64,000 nt of DNA from Symsagittifera roscoffensis (taxonomy: Eukaryota > Xenacoelomorpha > Acoela > Convolutidae). Below are positions 1 through 11,000 of this stretch, one piece after another (within the stretch, counting starts at the first letter, position 1; every line of letters starts with the position of its first letter). The position numbers were made by a program, and so were the translations under genes. The notes beneath the pieces were generated by a model. That model did no database searches and was not told the DNA's origin. It worked only from the letters and a program-made list of their open reading frames with translations. The DNA is taken from assembly GCF_963678635.1 (NCBI RefSeq), contig NC_087069.1, forward strand, positions 1,052,948 through 1,116,947, written 5' to 3'.

Positions 1-620
1 TTACGTTTTTGCTAAGAATTATTGATCTAAAAGTTTTACGCATAAGTGCTGAAAAAGCTGCTGGTCTTATGGATATACCATAGAGAAGTCTTTTAAAATT
101 CGTATTGCTGACTTCGAATTGTGTTAGTCGACATGATTGTTCGTCTAATAGCTTTTTGTGATATGCGCGATTCATTTTGGCGGTGGTGTAGTATTTCGCC
201 ATTCTTTGTAATTTTTACGTGTATCAGTTCTACGGGCCAGCTGCATTTGGTTCAACGACTAGAAAATTTGAATTTCGTGCATCTAGAACAATTTTAGGTG
301 ACTCTCCTTTAGCGAGATTAATTACGGGATTGATGGATGTGAAATCCTTTCATACTGTGAAATCATTTCAAAACGGTGAGATCATTTCATACTGTTCGAG
401 GATATCTAAAAGTCTATTTTTTTTGTCTTGTAAATGTATTGGTACTTTACTTGCGCGTTGTTTTTCGAAAACTGCGTCGGGCTTAAGTGGAAGAAGTAGT
501 GGTGAATGTATTTTTCCAACATCAAATTATAATGTGGCATAAACCATGAGATATTTTTTAAAAATTCTGCTGGTTCAAATTCTTGTTGATTATTTTGGGA
601 TTGTTGAAAATTGATCATTG
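1..620 (-). pseudogene. Reverse transcriptase N-terminal remnant of Ty3-A
   Basis: The minus strand matches the RT start of the second element at 37600-38560 base for base in long stretches, including the segment that there encodes YGISIGPAAFSAF (near 60-100 here) and the upstream lead-in rich in Lys/Leu/Pro (near 430-540). No open frame covers it: short frames at 406-618 and elsewhere carry only fragments. The catalytic YLDD region would be at or left of position 1 and is not visible. This is a retroelement polymerase pseudogene. Confidence 0.75.
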
Positions 621-1668
621 CTAAAAATTGTTGTTTCTCATTTGTATGTTTTGAGATTTAGAAAGTTGGTTGAAATTAGGGGTTTTTTGAAAAAACCGTG
701 TATCGTCTTGAGTCATTAGTAATTTTTTTTAATGGATAATGCTTCATTCGGAATGGTTAATTGACAAAAATCTAGTAGTTTTAAAATGTTTTTTATCTGA
801 ATGTCCTTTTTGTGTCGGGTGAAGTGTTACATTTGCTCAGCAAAATCCTTAAAATCCTAAAAGAAGTGTGATTTTGTATGGCGAATTATAGCATATGTGT
901 AGGGCTATTATGACTGTGATTATATCTTCAGCGTATTTGATGGATGAAATTATTACTCTAAAACAATAATGAATTGGTTTGAATTCAAGATCAGTTTGAA
1001 TTCAAGACATATATAGTTTTCGTATATTTTGATCGGTGTTATATTGAGATAATTTATTGATAAAAAAATCATATACATGTCCTGTTAGTGTTTTCCGGCG
1101 TTTGTTTATTGATTAGTTTTGGGTAAAATTTTGAGAAAAATGCGGGTTGTATATTTAATCTCGATCTGAAAAATGTTAGGAAAGTATTACTTAGTTTTGT
1201 ATATTTGACTTTGATTTGTAATTTACTATTTAAAATGTTTATAGCTGAGATATAATTTTTTAAAATTGGATTCCAACTATATTGTATTTAAAGTCTGTTT
1301 TGTGGAGTTCTCGTTCGAAGGGTTTAAATAACTATATGTTTTGTTCCATCGTTCGAGTTGTGATAAGGAAAAATTTACTTTTTCAATAGTTTGTTGGACT
1401 TGTTCCTTGTGCAGTGGTTAGCTTACTTGAGGTTTTTGAAAGAGAAAATTTGAATTTAAAACTTGAATTTCATTCCATGTAGGGATGTTAATAATGTTCA
1501 AGCCAGATTCAATTGAAAAATCTGTTTCAGGATCTCGTAATTGGAAGTTTTTGTTTTTTGAACTTTCTAGAAAAAGTGGTATTATCCAAGTTTTTTAATT
1601 TAGTGGTAATATTTCATTCAATGTATTTTGTATTTTGTTTGTTTTGTTCATATTGGAGTTGGTTCCAA

Positions 1669-2620
1669 TTACATGTGGAGTGTATTTTGTTGTTTATTGA
1701 TTGTTATCTGGTTCTTGACAATTTGAACTAAGAATTTCAATTTAGGAATAATTCGATTCAAATTGTGATTCATATTCATTTTTATTTGAAGCATATTATT
1801 TTTAAGTGTGTTTTCTGTGTCACTTTTGACATCTGTGCTTTCACAGTGTATGAGGCTTAACTGTGGTTCTGATATTTTTCTATTGTCGATAACTGGTTGT
1901 TGTACTTGATTTAATTGTCTTAGATGTTTTGACGTACTGCGTCTATAATTTTGATTTTGTGCGTTTGAAAACTGGGTATTATTTTGGTGTGGTGATTGAG
2001 AATAGTTTTTTTGATCTGTTTTGAAAGTTTTTCTTTCTTTTTTTGGAATTATCACGATAGTTTTTATTATAAAATTATTCTTATTTGGTCTAATGCTGGA
2101 GTTGTTTTGTGGTCTTCTTTCGAGTAGTTTCGATAACGATTACTTGAATCGTTTCGATTTCGACTATTCGGAGAGTTTCTTGAACAATCATTGAATCATT
2201 ATCTTTTCCGAGATTTTGAATATGAACGGTTTCTACTAAAGTTTGATTAATTACTTCTAATTGAAATTTTTCGTGTAAATGCTTCTGTACTGATTGTTTT
2301 GTTTATTTGATCTGCTATACCTATTTTGTGAATAGTTCTGTAAATTTCCTCGATATGGTGATCTTTCGCGACAGTTATTTCGATAGAAGGATTGTGATCT
2401 GTTATTGCTATAGCTATTTGGGAGTGGTTTTCCTGGGCTATTGTTACTTTGAACTTTTTTATTTGGCATATTTTGTTTCTTTTTCATGTATTGGTAAAAA
2501 CAATAGCTTGGTTCTCTGTGCTTCTGTGATCCATTTAAGTTGTCTTGTTGTTTTGGTTTGTTTTCAGCTATGCTATGTCTATATCTGCGACAATAGTTAC
2601 ACCATTTTTCGAATGATGGT
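1669..2620 (-). pseudogene. Ty3-A nucleocapsid-like region: zinc knuckle remnant and Asn/Ser/Arg-rich segment
   Basis: At about 2560-2601 the minus strand encodes CNYCRRYRHSIAEN, a CCHC zinc knuckle in which the fourth ligand (Cys in the other copy) has become Asn. Downstream, frames at 2257-2487 and 1669-2055 encode low-complexity Asn/Ser/Arg/Tyr-rich protein with NNRSQS-like repeats and then an acidic stretch containing SDTEN. The same order and wording occur at 40866-41855 in Ty3-B. The segment probably bound nucleic acid in the virus-like particle. Stops and frameshifts separate the parts. Confidence 0.7.
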
Positions 2621-2892
2621 TGCCTTTGAAGTTCGGATACTTTTCATAAAAGTTTGAGATTTGAGTTTTTCTGTGCTAGTTCATTCAGTGTCTTGGATAT
2701 TATTAATATCTGACGTTGTGGTTTGGACGTTGCTTGCCTATTTTAGTTTCAAATTGTCTGTTCATTCTAATTTCAGTGTAATTTTGGCTTTTTCTGGCTA
2801 ATCTACTGATTTTTGAAAATCTATATTAGGTTCTCGGATTGATGATGGATGTGATGCTCTTTTTTAATGCAATTGTGGTGTTACAGTCATCA

Positions 2893-3460
2893 TTAAACTT
2901 TCGGTTTTTTCGTGTTTTTATAATCATGTGTAGTGACGGAATGAGTTTTTCGTACTAGGATTTTAATTCTTTTCGCGATTTGTTTTATTGTTCCGTTTTT
3001 GCGAATTTTGTCGCATAGAACTCTTTGATGTTGTTCGTTTCTTTCAGAATCGAAAGTTTTTGAGAATGCTTGCGTGAATCTTATCCAGTCAAATTTAATT
3101 TCTATAGGTAAAAATGAAAAACAATTTAGTTGCGCCGTCAAGTGTGGTTTAACTTAATTTCGTACGCCTATGTATCCCATTTTCCTGGAGTGGTGTGTTT
3201 TTTGGTTCTGGACCTATACTTAAAATTTAAAATGCTGTAACTGCAATTAAGCAGTATTCTACGGAATGTTCAGGATCTCTTCCTATGAACTCCATGAGTG
3301 GTTTATTCGATGTGATAGATGGTCCACCCATAAAGTATGGATTCATTGTTATTTGAAGTGATTCTGCTGTGTTTGTAATTGGGGTAAAAATTGTAAGTCG
3401 AGTTTTTGTAATTTCATTTTGTTGTAATTGATATTGTAATGGAACTTCATTTTGGCACAT
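2893..3460 (-). pseudogene. Ty3-A gag (capsid-like) remnant
   Basis: Two minus-strand frames (3227-3460 and 2893-3141) together cover the capsid-like segment that is one frame at 42287-42874 in Ty3-B: a QNEVPLQYQLQQNEITK-type opening, then PYFMGGPSITSNKPLMEF, then the LPIEIKFDW...F segment. A frameshift separates the halves. The family assignment (retrotransposon gag) rests on the Ty3-B copy, which has the more typical pattern of Trp and Phe spacing. Confidence 0.65.
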
Positions 3461-3520
3461 TTAGCACAAAAAGTTTTGGCACAACCAAACAATAATATGC
3501 AATCACAAAACCATACAAAC

Positions 3521-3569
3521 ACTCAAGATTACCAACCTAATCCAACGCATTAGGTTGGTAACCTTGAGT
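3521..3569. repeat. Strong 21-bp stem-loop in Ty3-A gag
   Basis: Positions 3521-3541 and 3549-3569 are inverted copies with one mismatch, separated by a 7-base loop. The plus strand left of the loop (3480-3545) reads as a Gln/Asn-rich peptide like the start of gag, although gag runs on the minus strand. The stem therefore looks like a local inverted duplication of gag sequence rather than a functional hairpin. Confidence 0.6.
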
Positions 3570-3644
3570 TTTTATATGTTTTTTGGTTTCATTTTATTAT
3601 TTGGTTGGGAATGTGTTGTTGTGTTTGTCATGTTTTTTCTGTTT

Positions 3645-4970
3645 TCATGTAAGGTTTGAAAATATCTGGTTGATAAATTTTATCTGGTTGGTCAATTTTA
3701 TTCCAATTGTTTTATTGTAGATTTTTTTTGTACTGTTCTTGGTTTTGGTTGAAGTACTCTTTACCTTCAGAATAGTGTGGTTTGTTTCTTGTGAATTGCT
3801 TCTTTGTTGGATTTTTGTTTTGATGAATAAATGGGTAATTTTCGCTGCGGTTTGTTGGAGTTTTCCGTTTTTCATTAAAGAATACTAATTGAGATACTGG
3901 CTTTGGTATCTGTTGGGTGTAATTATGATCTTGAGGTTTGTTTTGCGTTGTGTCAAGTGGTTTTGCTATTGGGTTGCTATTTTTAGTGTTTGCAAAAAAC
4001 CAAAAATGTGATTTGCTAAATTATTTCTGTTCATGTGTTTTTATTTGTTAGATTGTCGTGTTTTAATTTTTGGTCTATTTGTATGATGATCCATATCGAA
4101 GTATTTTCAAACAACGGATGGTTTGACTGTCAATTGTAGTGTTGTTTGTGGGAAGGGACAATTTTTATTAGGTGGTGTTGTGAGTGTTAGATGAATTTGG
4201 AAAAAACTCTTTTTTAGGTATTGTTACTGCAATTTCTTCGTTGTTGACAAAAGGTGATGGGGTTTGAATATCCTGTTATGTCAGATTTCAGGTTTCATTG
4301 AGCGTTTTTCTGTGTATATATAAATGTTGAAATAAAACTATTTTTACTTGTCCTATGATTAAAAATTGTATAATAGCTTAGATGTGTGGTGTCAGTGGTG
4401 AGTGGAGTTACTTTTAAGTAATCTTTGTGTACAGAGACAGTTGCAATTGCTGCACTTGAAATATCGTTAGCGCTATTGGAAATTATCATATGAGACCATT
4501 CAGGGTTCCACGCATAATCTGTTTGATCTGCTAATTTTGTTTCATTGTCTGAAGTTTGTGTTCATAATTTTTTTCTTGCTGTTGAGATTATATCTAAGTT
4601 GCGTTGAAAATTATCTAATATGAACCATCCTAGCTATCTTTGTAGATCAGCCTTAACTATTTGTGATAATTTATTATCGGTGAGTCTTTCACTATTTGAA
4701 TCTTAAAATGGCGAGAAAACGTTGATTTCTTGTCTTACTGTTGCATATTGCGATGTTTGAGGGAGTGATACATAAAATTTATTGTTTGTTTCCACTATAG
4801 AAATATAACTATAAATGAAAAACTAAACGTCATTTGTGACAATTGAGTTTGCTTTTTGTGAAGTTTGAAAATGAATATTTTTTAATATTGAGTATCCTTC
4901 AATGTGAAATAAACAATATGGAGTAATAATGTTTGTTTGTTTTCTAGATTATCTCTTGACATAAGTGTTA
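3645..4970 (-). pseudogene. Ty3-A 5' ORF region (unrecognised, upstream of gag)
   Basis: Short minus-strand frames (3645-3875, 4295-4489 and others) match the region upstream of gag in Ty3-B (about 42900-44283), for example the block at 4380-4500 versus 43560-43690. No domain could be recognised. The stretch is AT-rich and broken by many stops. It may be an N-terminal extension of gag or a separate small ORF. Confidence 0.45.
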
Positions 4971-4979
4971 GAGCGATAG

Positions 4980-6105
4980 TTGCAAAATCCAGGGGTTAGG
5001 TTTTCTTTTTCCTAAACGGTTAGTTCTTACAAATTTTGTGAGGTTATCCTAATCTTGGGGCATATAATGTCGAGTGTAGATAGCTTGGGGAGAGAGTATA
5101 TCAATTCATTAGAATGATTTTGTACTTGCTCGGCGGCTAAGTTTTTTTAAACAAAAACTGATTTAATCTTACTTAAGGTTGTGACTTGTGATCAAGGGTT
5201 GGCGAATTGTAAGTCAACGCACAAGATTCAGGTATAATTAGAGCACAAGTAAGGTAGTTAGATACTTTTCTTGATCTTACTAGTTTTATGGTTGCTTAAG
5301 TTTGGGTCAAACACGAGGAGGGGCTCAATTGAACGATGGGTAACCGAAGTTCTTCACTGTTCATCTGAGTTAGAATGGTTAGTTGTTCAAAAAAAATCTA
5401 TTAATCTTGGGTTGCTGATAAGGGGTGGAGAGTGAATCGCCGTTTGAGGTCGTTAGACATTTTTTACTAGGAAGTGGGGAGAAAAAATTTGTTTTGATTG
5501 ATCCCAGGAAAGCCTTTAAGATCAAACATGTTTCAAACAACATAAAGTTTGGAATGAAGTTTAAAGTTCAAGACCCAGGGGTAACTTTGACGAATTTGTT
5601 TTAAAAATTTTCAGATTATTACAAAAAACAGGGACAGGCCTCAAAATTAGTTAAGTTTAAGTTTTAATGTTAGTGAAAGAGTATTAATGTTGAAAGGGTT
5701 GATTTAAAAATAAGGGACTCAAATGATATTAGTCTTGAAATGGTTATGTTTTAGATGGAGGAAAAAGGAAGCTGGGTTATGCAGAGATAAGGGTGTGAGT
5801 ACTTGAGAAGCAAGTAACTTTTCATAATTTTTAAAATATCTTTAATCGAAATTACTAACTAATTTTTGTACATTTTTTCAATAAACTTTAATTTCAGAAA
5901 AGTTTTTAAGTTACTTCAGATTTGATGAAATGAACGAGACTTGTATTTTTTCTCGGTCGTTTTTATGTTAGATAAGATGGGTATACTTCATTGAGAACTA
6001 TTTAGCATGGGTATGAATATTACTCATTGTTATAGTTTGCTATATTTTCTAACATTTTGTGGTGTATTTTGATCTTGTGGTGTATTTTGATCTCAAACTT
6101 GTTCG
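4980..6105 (-). other. Ty3-A untranslated leader between primer site and first ORF
   Basis: No open frame of note in about 1.1 kb. It is the counterpart of 44870-46038 in Ty3-B: the blocks 4980-5060, 5160-5240, 5320-5475 and 5500-5540 align with 44890-44960, 45020-45110, 45170-45300 and 45330-45400. Conservation of a long non-coding leader in two diverged copies suggests a packaging or translation-control role, which is inference. Confidence 0.55.
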
Positions 6106-6123
6106 AGACTCTTTGTCGCACCA
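6106..6123 (-). promoter_or_regulatory. Ty3-A primer binding site
   Basis: Two bases inside the LTR edge the minus strand reads TGGTGCGACAAAGAGTCTCG, complementary to a tRNA 3' end ending in CCA; a few bases on it continues with the complement of a T-loop GTTCGAG. The second element has TGGTGCGACC at the same place (46056 downwards). The tRNA isotype was not assigned. Confidence 0.7.
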
Positions 6124-6125
6124 GA

Positions 6126-6506
6126 TGCGTTTATGTCCGGGGTGGCTGACTCATAGAGTATTTTAAGATAAGGTACTTCGTCTATTCGTCATGCTATCTT
6201 TTTTCCCTGGATAGGTTCTGCAACTTCTTCGTCTAATATCTTTTTAATCTTTTATCTCCTAGTCTCGATAGATCTAGTTGTATACTGGTATTTGCGAGTA
6301 AGATATCAGAAATTATCTTGAAGGAGAACAACTTTCTTCTAAGTTATATGTATTTTGTTCTGCTGCTGAAACTATGAATAGTTTCCGCGTTAAAAATAAT
6401 GGTAAATGTTAGTTATGGATCATGATTGGTTAAATACAAATATTTCATAGAGATAGTTTTATAATTAATATAATTGGATATAAATACTAGTTTTAAACTG
6501 GTTCCA
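6126..6506 (-). repeat. LTR (5') of Ty3-A
   Basis: 381 bp, beginning TG and ending CA on the plus strand, alignable over its whole length with the LTRs at 26612-27021 and 46059-46463 but clearly more diverged than those two are from each other. A TATA-like stretch lies on the minus strand near 6470-6490. Host sequence resumes at 6507. Confidence 0.8.
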
Positions 6507-6712
6507 CTTTGATAAGCATTTTTTCAATAGATACCTTGCATGGAATTGTATGAAAATCTTCTTTTTGTATGGAATTGTATGAAAAAGTTTTTTTGTACGG
6601 AGCCAATTGTTAATTGATGTTTGAAAAAATAGAAAATTTGCTGCAATCTAATTTCAACTACATTTTTAGAAAACCTGCATCAAAAACTTGAGATATTGAT
6701 TACATGTCTTTT

Positions 6713-6858
6713 TGTTCAAGAGGTGGCCGACAGAATGTTCAGAAGATGCCGGGTGTTCCTGGTGTGGGTATGGGTGTGGGGGGCAGTAGTGGCTCCAGCA
6801 GTGGCACGTATCCCACCCAGCCCCCCTCTTTCTCCGGACTCAACAGGAACAGTCAGTG
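6713..6858 (+). other. GC-rich exon-like island, possible host exon
   Basis: In a sea of AT-rich DNA this stretch is strongly G+C rich. In the frame starting at about 6719 it reads without stops as a Gly/Ser/Pro-rich peptide (GGRQNVQKMPGVPGVGMGV, then a Gly-Ser run, then QPPSFSGLNRNSQ) until a TGA at 6859. A pyrimidine-rich AG lies just before (TTTTTGTTCAAG) and a GTGAAT donor-like site at its end. The other long frame (from 6696) is an alternative reading with a run of Val/Trp and is less protein-like. I do not recognise the protein. It could pair with the island at 25946-26094. Confidence 0.35.
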
Positions 6859-6859
6859 A

Positions 6860-7810
6860 ATATGTATTGCATCACGAAAATAACATTTTTGGTCAATTAG
6901 GAAACAGTTTTATGGAATTTTGCAAATTAATGTTATTTTTATCTTCCGTATGATTATCCATTAAGAAAACGCCTAAAAAAAGTTTTTGAGTTCAAAGATA
7001 GTTATCTCAACCTACAATAATTCAAACACATTATTGAACAAGGATCCGACCAGTCTTTAAAAAACTCCAATTTTTTTTCACTTTAGTGTAGTTTTTTATG
7101 CGTGGTGTGATGAAAGGATCTGACACAAAACTATAATTTAGACATATTCGACAGTCTTAGTAATATTGGCAAACTGGACATAAACTTTTGTGTAGATTAC
7201 TTGACAATACAAAAAATCAGAAAAAAGTTTTAAAAAAATTGACAGAAAAATATCAAAATTAAAAAAAAAAACACTTTTTTTAGTTCTTTTTTGCAGAAAA
7301 AATTTTGATTTTTTTTGAAGTTTTTGTTTCCCAAAACGGAGCTAGGAACTCCAAATGCTAGTTTTGTTTACCTTCAACAAAATGTTTTAGGCATTAATAA
7401 GCTGTAGTTAGCCTGTTCGCTTGCTTTACCTGCTCGAACTTAGACGAAAAATCAAAAATTTCAAACCTATTTTTCTCGACACTGAAATTTTTTTTTGAAA
7501 TTTCAAAACGTCGTCTCAACCACGACTGAAAGGGCCTTTTTGATTTATCACTCAACCCAGTCCGAAGATACCTACCTGATGTTGCGTGGAAAACAAAAAG
7601 AAAAAAAAACAGAACCGATTACAAAGTTCCTTCCGGTTTTCAATGGTCGGAACAAAAAACCTTTTTAACAAAACAAGAGGAAAAATCCCGCTGTACACTC
7701 GCGCTGATTCGCTTGAGTTTTTGTCAGTGAATCAGTTCGATGTTTTTTGTTCTAAAATACAGTTCCTGGACTGATTTTGAAACAAGAAAAACGGTTGTGG
7801 CTCGCTAAGG
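6860..7810. other. Non-coding AT-rich spacer
   Basis: Homopolymer-rich A/T sequence with no convincing exon. The small frame at 7586-7774 has no recognisable features. A run of 14 G residues sits at 7819-7832 just before the BEL insertion site. Confidence 0.6.
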
Positions 7811-7839
7811 TGCCTTTGAGGGGGGGGGGGGGAATTTTT

Positions 7840-7844
7840 GCTTC
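7840..7844. repeat. Left 5-bp target-site duplication of the BEL element (gcttc)
   Basis: The five bases gcttc directly before the 5' LTR recur directly after the 3' LTR at 15187-15191. A paralogous, uninserted copy of the site lies near 15975-15995, where the corresponding bases occur once. Confidence 0.85.
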
Positions 7845-8032
7845 TGTTGAAGCCTAAAAAAGACATTTCAGCTTTCTACTATTGAACTGATTTACTTATT
7901 TAAAACCGCGTTTTTACAAAAATCAATTGACTTCTATCTATAACTCGTGAAATAATTTACACTCTTTGCAAATCACTAGTTTTATTCAGTCGGATTGGTG
8001 ATTTTTCATTTCCCAACTTTTGCTGCACAACA
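7845..8032 (+). repeat. 5' LTR of the BEL element
   Basis: 188 bp, TGTTGAAGCC at the start and CTGCACAACA at the end, identical by eye to 14999-15186. Its minus strand carries AATAAA and a TTTAAATA stretch, so the LTR could also supply an antisense promoter for the gene at 13982-14956 (inference). Confidence 0.95.
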
Positions 8033-8036
8033 TTTT

Positions 8037-8052
8037 TGGTGCAACGCGACTC
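8037..8052 (+). promoter_or_regulatory. BEL primer binding site
   Basis: TGGTGCAACGCGACTC begins four bases after the LTR. Its complement would be a tRNA 3' end ending CCA. The tRNA species was not assigned. Confidence 0.75.
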
Positions 8053-8093
8053 ACGAACGAACCAAAGACTAGAAACAAAGAGGAAAGTTAAAA

Positions 8094-11000
8094 ATGTCAT
8101 CACCTGCTAGTGACATGAGCAACGTGACGCTCACTCTTCCTGCTTTGAAGCGATCAAGAAGTGCTAACATCGGTGTCATTACCCGATCGGAAAATGCCGT
8201 CTCAGCAATCTTCGACAAAGAGGCATCTGCTCTAACTTACAAGGAAATTGGAACTCTCAAGGCCAATCTCACGATGTGCGAACGAAAGAAAAAGGAACTG
8301 GAAGAGCTTAATCAGCAAATTTCAAATTTTCTAAACGATGATGAAGATGCACTTGAAGTTGAGTTGGAGGAAGCTGAGAAAATCTACCTTCAAGTAGATT
8401 GTTTGATGGAAATGATCACAACTATGTTAGATGACCGAGGAAAATGTTCAACTGAATCGGTCAAAGATGACGACAGCGCAAGCGAAACCGGATCCTACAA
8501 ATCCACTTCCCAACGTGGTGCTGGTCGAAAACAAGATACTTGCCTGAAGTTGCCGAAACTGAATTCGCCAACATTTAGCGGAAGGTATGATCAATGGCTA
8601 CCTTTCTTAGATTCCTTTGATGGAGCAGTTCACTCAAATGCATCGCTGTCTGATGTTCAGAAACTGCAATACCTAAAGGGTGCCCTCAAGGATGAACCGT
8701 TTCGTTTGATATCCCACTTGCCTACTACAAACGCGAACTACTCAGTCGCAAGGGAACTTCTAAAGGATCGATATGCTGATGTCAAGATGATCTCACACGC
8801 TCACTTGGAAGCAATTTTTGAATTCACCCCAATGAAGCATGAGTCATCCGCTGCAATACGTCGCTTGATTAACACCTACACGGAAAACACGATGGCACTG
8901 ACAGGACTTGGACTAAAAATTGATCAATGCGATTTGATCTGGGTTCACGTTTTGGCCAAGAAATTAGATCCTGAAACTAGAAGACAATGGGAACTTTCCT
9001 GCGCGGGAAGTGACATGCCAAAAATCAAGCAGATGAAGAAGTTCTTGGAGGAACGATCTCGCGCCCTAGAAGCTACGAAGGACCTCCAGTTACCTTCAAT
9101 TCATAGAAAAAATCATCAAGGAAGTTCAGACCAATCTGGAAATTCTAAGAAAGATGACAAGGTACAGACATACCACACGAACTCTGCTAAGACGATCAGC
9201 TGCCCATGCTGCAGTGGTGATCACCGCGTGTATCAATGCACAAAATTTCAGGAAATGTCTATTTCCAATAGAAGACAAGAAGCCAAATCAAAGCGATTAT
9301 GCTTCAATTGCCTGTCCCTTGGACACCAAAATCATGAGTGCAAGTCGAAGTCAACGTGCCAAACCTGTCGAAAGGGTCATCATACGTTACTTCACATCCA
9401 TACAGACCCAAACAAGCAACCCGGACCTGAAAATAAGTTTACGGGTCATGGGGGTACTAGTACATGTGCCACTACCATACTGGGAACTGTACTAATTGAG
9501 GTGAAAACTGCAAATGGCGGTTATCACAATTGTCGAGCCTTACTGGACAGCGGATCTGAATGCAGTTTCGTTACAACCAGCTGTGCCAACCGACTCAAGC
9601 TACCAATCAAGAAATTGACTCTTCAACTAACTCGAGTTGGCGGAGGAGCAAAAACTGTGAAATCTGGTTCTGTCAATCTGGAAGCAAAGGATTCTCAGAA
9701 TCAATCTCTACATATTGAAGCCTTCACTCTTCAAAAACTTTCTGGCTACCTGCCCAGAGAACAGGTGAATATACCGAACAGTTTGGATATCACACGTCTT
9801 AAGCTCTCGGACCCAGACTTTGACAAACCAAAGGAAATCGATATAATCCTAGGCTGTGATGTCTACAACGACATTGTTGGCTGCGAAAAGATTAAGCTTA
9901 CAGACAAGCTTTATGCACGTGACACTATATTTGGTTGGATGATTAGCGGCAGAACACCCGGTCCTCCAACAACCTTCTTCAAGTCATTTCATGTGTCTAT
10001 TGACGATAGTCTAAGGAAATTTTGGGAATTAGAAGAAATTCCCGATTTCAAAAAGACAACAACAGAAGAAGATCGATGTGAATCTCACTTTAAGGAAACA
10101 ACCATACTACAAAATGGACGATTCACCGTGCAGCTGCCTTTCAAGCCCAATAGTCAACTTGGCGACAGTTTAGCACAAGCAAAACGCAGATTCAATTATC
10201 TCGAGCGACGACTGGAACAGAATCCAGAACTTAAAGATCGCTATACCGCATTCATAGACGAATTTCTCGATATGGGGCATATGGAGTACATACCGCCTGG
10301 AGAAATCGAAAAGCCAGTTGATAGCGTATATTATCTGCCACATCACTGCGTTTTCAAGGAAGATTCTACTACCACAAAGCTACGTGTAGTTTTCGACGGA
10401 TCTGCAACAACATCAACCGGACAATCACTCAACGACACTTTGATGGTTGGTCCCACGGTACAAAACGACCTCTACTCGATAATCATGCGCTTCAGGTTCT
10501 ACCCGATTGTTTTGTCAGCAGATATCGCAAAAATGTACCGACAAGTTGCTCTAGAGGACAAATCGAAGGATTTCCATCGCATACTTTGGAGATCAAATAA
10601 ATCGGATGAAATCAAGCATCTCAGGATGACACGTGTTACATATGGAATAGCTTCGTCAGCGTTTCACTCAACAAGATGCCTCAATCAAGTAGCAAATCAA
10701 TCTAAGAACCCAATGATCAAAGAAAGTCTCAAAAATTGTTTCTATGTAGACGACTTTCTTGGTGGCGCTAATGATAAGCATGAAGCAGAAAGACTCATCT
10801 CTGATTTATGCGAAGAGCTGAACTCTTATGAATTCCCTCTACGAAAATGGACTTCAAGCAATGCTAAAATAATTGAAGGATTGCCAGAACATCTCCGCGA
10901 AAAATCGGATGTGCTGGAACTTTTCTCTGACGAATACAAAATCAAGGCGCTAGGAGTCAGTTGGAAGCCCAATAAGGACATCTTTTGTTTTTCAACTGCC

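Larger units (their letters stand above)
1..6506 (-). mobile_element. Ty3-A: 5' part of a decayed Ty3/gypsy-like LTR element, cut by the window edge
   Basis: Reading from 6506 downwards on the minus strand, this block shows an LTR, a primer site, an untranslated leader, gag remnants, a zinc-knuckle region, an Asn/Ser/Arg-rich segment, a protease-RT junction and the start of RT, in the same order as the complete element at 26612-46463. Similarity between the two copies is visible throughout (for example leader 5335-5475 versus 45180-45300, and RT 1-560 versus 37600-38560). Frames are broken in every domain, so it is a dead copy. The rest of the element, including integrase and the second LTR, lies left of the window, so its target duplication cannot be seen. 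Confidence 0.85.

Noticed and set aside
7819-7832. G run before the BEL element as a functional G-quadruplex
   Set aside because: A single homopolymer run next to an insertion, with the paralogous copy having only five G; more likely slippage or a sequencing artefact.
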